From positions 1-37,846 of the forward strand of contig CACGFJ010000007.1 of assembly GCA_902572225.1 (NCBI GenBank): 37,846 nucleotides of DNA, read 5' to 3'. This document shows positions 33,132 through 37,846 of the stretch, piece by piece. Source of the stretch: an uncultured Pelagibacteraceae bacterium. GTDB lineage: Bacteria; Pseudomonadota; Alphaproteobacteria; Pelagibacterales; Pelagibacteraceae. Position numbers and translations under genes: made by a program. A model generated the notes under the pieces. The model worked only from the letters and a program-made list of their open reading frames with translations. It was not told where the DNA came from and made no database searches. Within the stretch, counting starts at the first letter, position 1, and every line of letters begins with the position of its first letter.

Positions 33132-33788
33132 ATGACATTTTGCCTTGAATCAACAATTATAAAACCTGAAATTGGGACTGAAATCAAAAATGCAGTAATA
33201 TTACTTCATGGATATGGTGGAGATGGAAAAGATATAAGTATGTTAACTCTAAATTGGAAGAGGTTTTTAACCAAAACAGTATTCTTATGTCCGAATGGAC
33301 ATGAACCATGCAAAGTTAATCCAATTGGTTATCAATGGTTTGACTTAGAAACAAATGATAAAAATTATATTTTAAATGAAGTTAAAAAAGCTGAAGATAA
33401 ATTAAGAAAATATATAGAAGAAGTTAAAAAAGAATATAATTTAGAAAATTCAAAGATATGTTTATCTGGATTCAGTCAGGGATGCATGATGTCAATAAAC
33501 TTGGGTTTAACTTCTAAAGATCCCTTTAATTGTATTGTTGGATTTTCAGGAAAGATTATAGATAAAGAGGATCTTAATTTAAGATTAGTTTCTAAAACAA
33601 AAACTTTATTAATTCATGGCGAAAAAGATGAGATTGTTCCACTACATAATTTATTAGAGGCAAAAGATTTTTTTTTGCGAAACAATATTAGTATAGAAAC
33701 TTTAATGATCAAAGACTGCGACCATCATATACCAGTAGAAGCTTCAAGCAATGCATTAAAGTTCATCAAAAATAATTTTAATACTTAA
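33132..33788 (+). CDS. Phospholipase/carboxylesterase-family alpha/beta hydrolase
   Basis: The 218-residue protein has the full serine-hydrolase layout: LLHGYGGDGKD for the oxyanion region near 26-36, the nucleophile elbow SGFSQGC, the acid in HGEKDEIVP and the catalytic His in DCDHHIP. This fits the YpfH-like carboxylesterase/phospholipase group; the natural substrate is not known. There is no signal peptide. About 50 AT-rich bases upstream separate it from the HIG1-like gene. Confidence 0.88.
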   Translation: MTFCLESTIIKPEIGTEIKNAVILLHGYGGDGKDISMLTLNWKRFLTKTVFLCPNGHEPCKVNPIGYQWFDLETNDKNYILNEVKKAEDKLRKYIEEVKKEYNLENSKICLSGFSQGCMMSINLGLTSKDPFNCIVGFSGKIIDKEDLNLRLVSKTKTLLIHGEKDEIVPLHNLLEAKDFFLRNNISIETLMIKDCDHHIPVEASSNALKFIKNNFNT

Positions 33789-33804
33789 ATATAATTAATT
33801 TTTT

Positions 33805-33834
33805 TTGTTACATTGATTAATTTTAATATATAAT
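33805..33834 (+). promoter_or_regulatory. Candidate promoter of the HNH gene
   Basis: TTGTTA at 33805-33810 and TATAAT at 33829-33834 are 18 bases apart. A second TATAAT follows at 33834-33839. The ATG is at 33848, so the leader would be very short and no Shine-Dalgarno is evident. Confidence 0.45.
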
Positions 33835-33847
33835 ATAATAATTAAAT

Positions 33848-34420
33848 ATGACCTTAATGATCAATGAAAATCTTTCACTCGAAAAATGTCCAGCTTTAGT
33901 TCTTAATGCAGATTACAGACCATTAAGTTATTACCCTTTGTCGTTATGGTCATGGCAAGATGCAATTAAATCGGTATTTTTAGATAGAGTCTCAATTGTA
34001 AGTCATTATGATAGAATGATAAGAAGCCCATCTTTCTCCATGCAATTACCGAGTGTTATTGCTTTAAAATCATTTATAAAACCTCGCTCAAACCCAAATT
34101 TCACAAGGTTTAATGTTTTCCTAAGGGACAAGTTTAGTTGCCAGTATTGTGGAAGTAATGACGAACTAACTTTTGATCATCTTCTCCCAAGATCAAAAGG
34201 AGGGAAAACTGATTGGGAAAATGTTGTTACTGCTTGTTCAGCATGTAATGTAAAAAAAGGTGGAAGATTACTGAAAAATTCAGGAATGAAATTAAATCAA
34301 TGGCCTTTTCAACCAACAACAGAAGATCTTCATAGAAATGGGAAGAATTTTCCTCCTAATTTTCTTCACAGTAGTTGGATGGATTACTTATATTGGGATG
34401 TGGAATTAGATCCTAGTTAA
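33848..34420 (+). CDS. HNH-endonuclease-domain protein
   Basis: The 190-residue protein has an N-terminal domain (about 1-85) with PALVLNADYRPLSYYPLSLWSWQDAI, then an HNH domain with zinc Cys98/Cys101 and Cys130/Cys133, and the HNH residues in FDHLLPRSKGG (His111) and WENVVTACSACN (Asn125). This architecture occurs as a stand-alone chromosomal gene in many alphaproteobacteria and cyanobacteria; its biological role is unclear. No mobile element or restriction partner is nearby. It overlaps the coq7 end by four bases. Confidence 0.87.
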   Translation: MTLMINENLSLEKCPALVLNADYRPLSYYPLSLWSWQDAIKSVFLDRVSIVSHYDRMIRSPSFSMQLPSVIALKSFIKPRSNPNFTRFNVFLRDKFSCQYCGSNDELTFDHLLPRSKGGKTDWENVVTACSACNVKKGGRLLKNSGMKLNQWPFQPTTEDLHRNGKNFPPNFLHSSWMDYLYWDVELDPS

Positions 34421-34950
34421 ATTTTTTCAGAAATATTTATAGCAATTTTTGAGCCAGTCTTAATAATTTTATCCATTACTGAATATAATCCTTTTTTTGT
34501 TGCTCCATGCTCATAAGCAATATCTTTATGTTCTAATTCATCAGCTCTAAATTTTTTAATTTTTTCTCTAAGTTTTTTTTCATCATCTTGTAACTGATCT
34601 ATCTGACTTTGGTAATGTTTATCAATTACTTCCTCAACAGATGCTGTGCATAGCATTGCAGCCTTCTTACCTAATATTGTTGAACCAAACCCTAAACCTA
34701 CGCCCAAAAGATCCCAAAGTGGTAAAAATCTGGTTGGTCTTATATTTCTTTCTCTTATTTCATTTTCAAAAAAATCACTATGTTCCTGCTCATGCTCCCT
34801 CATTTCTTCTACTAATTTTAATAGTTCTGGATCTTTTTTGAAAGTTTTAAGTGCTAAAAGTTGACCTTCATATATTTTAATTGCACCTCTTTCTCCAGCA
34901 TGATCAACTCTAATGAATTCTTCCAATTTTCTTTTATTAGTTTTTTTCAT
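34417..34950 (-). CDS. coq7: Demethoxyubiquinone hydroxylase (diiron)
   Basis: Coq7 (UbiF-equivalent) hydroxylates demethoxyubiquinone, the penultimate ring step, using a diiron centre. The 177-residue four-helix protein has the expected carboxylate/His pattern: Glu20 in VDHAGERGA, Glu54/His57 in HEQEH, VEEVIDKHY near 105-113 and ADELEHKDIA (Glu138, His141). It starts inside the end of dsbB (14-base overlap on the minus strand). With ubiE and ubiB it makes three ubiquinone genes in this window. Confidence 0.94.
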   Translation of the reverse strand: MKKTNKRKLEEFIRVDHAGERGAIKIYEGQLLALKTFKKDPELLKLVEEMREHEQEHSDFFENEIRERNIRPTRFLPLWDLLGVGLGFGSTILGKKAAMLCTASVEEVIDKHYQSQIDQLQDDEKKLREKIKKFRADELEHKDIAYEHGATKKGLYSVMDKIIKTGSKIAINISEKI

Positions 34951-35410
34951 AAACTAGAGCTCTTAGCGAAAATAGTACAATTAGTAAAGATGTTAAAAAA
35001 TTCAATCCTGATAAAGAGATACCTAAAATAGTGAACTCTACATCCTTACAATTCTTAACCATTCCAAGACTTTCGATTAATTTTTCTTTATTTGTAATAT
35101 CTATATTTGTATTTGTGCAACCGGCATACTCCTCAAAAATGCTATTTTCTATACCAAAATGATAACCAGCAAGAGATGCGCTTAATGTAAATGTAACTAC
35201 TAAAGCAATTAATATTCTATCAGACTTAAAATAATTATATCCTAAAAAACAAATGAAGATCGACACTAAAAAGGGTATTCTTTGGTAAATACATAATTTA
35301 CATGGTAAATACCCAAGAACTTTTTCAATATAGATCGCAGATAGTATTGCAATAATTGAGTATACAAAAACTAACAAATAAAAATTTTTTCTTTTTAAAA
35401 AAAAATTCAT
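34937..35410 (-). CDS. dsbB: DsbB-family disulfide bond formation protein
   Basis: DsbB passes electrons from the periplasmic oxidase DsbA to ubiquinone. The 157-residue protein has four membrane helices. The first redox pair is Cys37/Cys40 in LPCKLCIYQR and the second is Cys98 and Cys121 in the periplasmic loop. It is encoded with coq7, a quinone-synthesis gene, in one overlapping unit, which fits its need for quinone. The DedA-type gene lies one base upstream. Confidence 0.9.
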   Translation of the reverse strand: MNFFLKRKNFYLLVFVYSIIAILSAIYIEKVLGYLPCKLCIYQRIPFLVSIFICFLGYNYFKSDRILIALVVTFTLSASLAGYHFGIENSIFEEYAGCTNTNIDITNKEKLIESLGMVKNCKDVEFTILGISLSGLNFLTSLLIVLFSLRALVYEKN

Positions 35411-35411
35411 T

Positions 35412-36020
35412 CTAGTTTATAAAGTTTTGTAAAAATTTATAAATCAAAAAAGCAAAAACTATTAATACAATTGAAATTATAATTGAAACCTTAAGCATTT
35501 TTTTTTCAATTATTGTTTTAATGGCTGGACCAAAGTTTCCTGCCAAAAAAGCTATTATAAAAAATCTAGATCCTCTTGTTAGCAGGGAAACAATTATAAA
35601 GTAAAGAATATTAAATTGAACAAAGCCACTAGTAATTGTTAGTAATTTAAATGGTATAGGTGTAAAACCCGCTATAGCTAGCAACGTCGCCCAAGCCAAA
35701 ACCCCACCTTCTGATGAAATTTTATCTTTCAAAAATGATGTATTATCTACACCATAAAGTTCAAATATCTTAACACCAATTTCATTGAAAAAAACATTTC
35801 CAATAAAATAACCTAAGCATGCTCCTAAGACTGATCCTGTAGTGGCAATGATTGCTATCTTTATCCATCTTTGTCTGTCGGCAATAGTCATAGGAATAAT
35901 TAGAACATCTGGTGGAATAGGAAATATGAAACTTTCAATAAAAGATATAAATCCTAAAATTTTTTTAGAATTTTTATGTCCTGCAAGTTTAATTGTTCTG
36001 TTAAATAGTTCCTTAAACAT
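35412..36020 (-). CDS. DedA/VTT-domain membrane protein (YqaA-like)
   Basis: The 202-residue membrane protein has the VTT-family pattern: FIESFIFPIPPDVLIIP with a re-entrant Pro-rich segment near 26-43, GSVLGACLGYFIGNVF, then FTPIPFKLLTITSGF and a conserved Arg region LLTRGSRFFI before a final helix. Related proteins move lipids across membranes; the substrate here is unknown. It heads the dedA-dsbB-coq7 run. Upstream lie only about 65 bases before the tRNA gene on the opposite strand. Confidence 0.85.
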   Translation of the reverse strand: MFKELFNRTIKLAGHKNSKKILGFISFIESFIFPIPPDVLIIPMTIADRQRWIKIAIIATTGSVLGACLGYFIGNVFFNEIGVKIFELYGVDNTSFLKDKISSEGGVLAWATLLAIAGFTPIPFKLLTITSGFVQFNILYFIIVSLLTRGSRFFIIAFLAGNFGPAIKTIIEKKMLKVSIIISIVLIVFAFLIYKFLQNFIN

Positions 36021-36085
36021 ATTTTCTTTTAATACAAATAGTGTTTTAATACTATTATTTATATTCTATGAAACTAAAAATATAT

Positions 36086-36172
36086 GGGCGAATGGCGGAA
36101 CTGGTAGACGCGTTGGACTCAAAATCCAATAGTAGCAATACTGTGAGAGTTCGATTCTCTCTTTGCCCACCA
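36086..36172 (+). tRNA. tRNA-Leu (anticodon CAA)
   Basis: An 87-base class II tRNA can be folded. The acceptor stem GGGCGAA pairs with TTTGCCC (one G-T), the D-loop region is TGGCGGAACTGGTAGACGC, and the anticodon stem is TTGGA/TCCAA with loop CTCAAAA, giving anticodon CAA that reads UUG. A variable arm follows, then the T arm GAGAG-TTCGATT-CTCTC. The 3' CCA is encoded. The long variable arm and anticodon fix the identity as leucine. Confidence 0.96.
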
Positions 36173-36180
36173 AAAAATAT

Positions 36181-37846
36181 ATGAACTTAAAACAAATTAA
36201 TAATTTAACTGAATTATTTTTTAATCAATTTAATAAACAAATTAACAAAGAAAAAATCTTATTGTCAACTTTAGGTGATAAAAGAAAGAATTATTCGTGG
36301 CAGGAAACAAGTGATTTTATTTATTTAGTTTCTAATGAATTGAGAAAAGTAATATCAAAAGGTGATAGATGCTTGCTAATTTCTGAAAATAGACCAGAAT
36401 GGTTTATCGCAGACTTAGCTATTATGTTATCTGACGGGATAACTGTTCCAGCTTACACAACTTATGCAGAAAATGACTACAATTATATTCTTAATGATTG
36501 CACTCCAAGTATAATTTTTGTCTCAAATATTGAACAATTCAATAAATTGAAAAACATTATTAAGGACAAAAAATTTATAAAAAAAATATTTTCTTTTGAA
36601 AAATTACAAAATGCAGAAATTGAATATATTAATTTAGAAGAATTATTCCAAATTGATAATAAAAAAAATTTAATAATTCACAAATCGTTAGCTTCAAGAA
36701 AAGATCCGTCTTGCATAATTTATACTTCAGGTACGCAAGGAAATCCAAAAGGAGTTATTTTAAGTCATGGAGGCATCTTAAATAATTGTGAGGGCGCAAT
36801 AGACATTCTAAAGCCATTATTATCTAAGGAACAACCCAGATTCCTTACGTGGCTTCCACTTTCTCATTCTTATGAGCATACTGTTCAATTTGTACAAATT
36901 ACTGTAGCAGCAAGAATTTTTTATGCAGAGAGCATCGATAAATTAGTTAAAAATATGGGTGATTGTTCTCCAGAAATTATGACAGCTGTTCCAAGATTTT
37001 ACCAAAATCTTTATCAAAAAATTAATGCAAGTTTTAAAAAGGCTACAGGATTGAAAAAAAACTTAATTTCTAAAATGTTAGAATTAGGATTAAAAAAAAT
37101 AAAAAAAGAAAATTTAACTTTTTTTGAAAAAATACAAGACAGTATTTTAGAGAAATTGGTTAGAAAAAAAATAAAATTACAATTTGGTGGATCACTTAAA
37201 ACATTCGTTTCTGGAGGTGGTGCCTTAGATAAAGAAGTTGGATATTTTTTGAATGCTATTGGTTTGCCAACCCTGCAGGGATATGGTCTAACTGAAACTT
37301 CTCCGGTAGTTAGCTGTAATCCAATTAATGATATTAGAATTGAGACTGTTGGCCCACCATTTAAAGGAAATGAAGTAAAAATAGCTGATGATGGTGAAAT
37401 TTTAGTTAAAGGTGAAAATGTAATGTTGGGCTATTGGAACAACAAAGAAGAAACAGACAAAGTCCTAGTAAAAGGCTGGCTGCATACAGGAGATATCGGA
37501 GTATTTGAAAATAATTTTTTAAAAATTACTGACAGAAAAAAAGATATCCTAATTACACCTGGTGGAGATAATATTTCTCCACTCAAAATTGAAAATGAAT
37601 TAGTAAATCTTGAATTCATCGAACAAGCAGTAGTATATGGAGATAATAAACCATATCTAGTAGCTTTATTAGTTTTAAACGATGAATTTATTAATATTAC
37701 AAATGAAGAAATACAAAATGCGATAAAAAATTTGAATAATAATCTTTCAAAAATAGAAAATATTAAAAAATTTTTTTTAATAAAAGAAAAATTTTCAATT
37801 GAAAATGGAATGTTAACACCAACATTAAAGTTAAAAAGATATAAAA
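36181..37846 (+). CDS. AMP-forming long-chain acyl-CoA synthetase (right-truncated)
   Basis: The frame opens at ATG 36181 and runs without a stop to the window end (555 codons seen). It encodes an adenylate-forming enzyme: P-loop YTSGTQGNPKG near 181, WLPLSHSYEH, the SGGGALDKEVG and QGYGLTETSPVVS motifs, WLHTGDIG with the ribose-binding Asp, and ITDRKKDILITPGGDNISP leading into the C-terminal lid. This matches FadD-type long-chain acyl-CoA ligases, which activate fatty acids with ATP and CoA. The start is only eight bases after the tRNA CCA and has no Shine-Dalgarno. Confidence 0.93.
   Translation, partial: MNLKQINNLTELFFNQFNKQINKEKILLSTLGDKRKNYSWQETSDFIYLVSNELRKVISKGDRCLLISENRPEWFIADLAIMLSDGITVPAYTTYAENDYNYILNDCTPSIIFVSNIEQFNKLKNIIKDKKFIKKIFSFEKLQNAEIEYINLEELFQIDNKKNLIIHKSLASRKDPSCIIYTSGTQGNPKGVILSHGGILNNCEGAIDILKPLLSKEQPRFLTWLPLSHSYEHTVQFVQITVAARIFYAESIDKLVKNMGDCSPEIMTAVPRFYQNLYQKINASFKKATGLKKNLISKMLELGLKKIKKENLTFFEKIQDSILEKLVRKKIKLQFGGSLKTFVSGGGALDKEVGYFLNAIGLPTLQGYGLTETSPVVSCNPINDIRIETVGPPFKGNEVKIADDGEILVKGENVMLGYWNNKEETDKVLVKGWLHTGDIGVFENNFLKITDRKKDILITPGGDNISPLKIENELVNLEFIEQAVVYGDNKPYLVALLVLNDEFINITNEEIQNAIKNLNNNLSKIENIKKFFLIKEKFSIENGMLTPTLKLKRYK

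Noticed and set aside
33848..34420. Homing or restriction endonuclease in a mobile element
   Set aside because: The HNH gene sits alone between housekeeping genes, with no intron, methylase, integrase or terminal repeats; architecture matches a common chromosomal family.
36030..36060. Terminator or regulatory hairpin AATAGT...ACTATT upstream of the tRNA
   Set aside because: Only six A/T-rich base pairs with an eight-base loop and no T-run; such matches are frequent by chance here.

Overview
The window is a dense, very AT-rich stretch of bacterial chromosome that looks like an alphaproteobacterium of the SAR11 (Pelagibacterales) type. Reasons: many A/T homopolymer runs, intergenic gaps usually under 60 bases, many start/stop overlaps (TAATG, ATGA), a reduced gene repertoire, and alphaproteobacterial neighbourhoods such as an Irr-type regulator divergent from fabA-fabB-fabI, ubiE-ubiB-coaBC-dut, rpsT-dnaA-dnaN and coq7-dsbB. 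The assignment rests on protein character and gene order read by eye, not on a database search. No insertion sequence, integrase, CRISPR array or rRNA was seen, and no stretch over 300 bases lacks a gene.

Layout. 1-8607 (+): end of lnt, metK, a strong hairpin terminator, then nusA-infB-rbfA-rpsO-pnp and a rhodanese gene. This is the transcription/translation operon, without rimP, ylxR or truB in their usual places. 8635-9185: two small membrane proteins, convergent. 9351-13262: a surface-sugar island with a multi-TM protein, two CDP-paratose-2-epimerase-like SDR enzymes and a GT2 glycosyltransferase, even more AT-rich and lysine-rich than the flanks. 13306-15807 (-): fabA-fabB-fabI, divergent from irr at 15881. 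16399-19820 (+): katG, an aspartyl/asparaginyl beta-hydroxylase-like gene and a DUF2061 gene as an apparent operon, then an AT-rich control region with an 18-bp direct repeat and an unlisted 59-residue Cys-rich protein. 19847-24955 (-): ubiE-ubiB-coaBC-dut-moeB/thiF-SH3 protein. 24988-28918 (+): mutM, rpsT, dnaA, dnaN. 28915-32335 (-): argH-lptM-lysA-plsC. 32355-36020: TlpA-like thioredoxin, HIG1-like protein, carboxylesterase, HNH protein, coq7, dsbB and a DedA/VTT protein. 36086-37846: tRNA-Leu(CAA), then an acyl-CoA synthetase cut by the window end.

The most interesting part is about 15.8-19.8 kb. The regulator looks like Irr (heme-responsive, Fur family). A 17-bp inverted repeat resembling the Irr iron-control element lies between irr and fabA. 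Two more copies overlap a near-consensus sigma70 promoter in front of the heme enzyme katG. Downstream in the katG unit are a presumed Fe(II)/2-oxoglutarate hydroxylase, a small membrane protein, Fur-box-like palindromes with 30-bp spacing, and a small eight-cysteine protein. Together these suggest an iron/heme-gated peroxide-defence module. Parts of it, especially the Cys-rich protein and its operator-like repeats, may be undescribed.

Several genes needed starts different from the longest open frame: nusA, fabI, irr, dut, ubiB, rpsT, argH, the TlpA-like protein and the SH3 protein. Four features too short or too truncated for simple ORF lists were added: the 50-residue membrane protein at 8635, the Cys-rich protein at 19641, lptM at 30838-30954, and the partial acyl-CoA synthetase at 36181.
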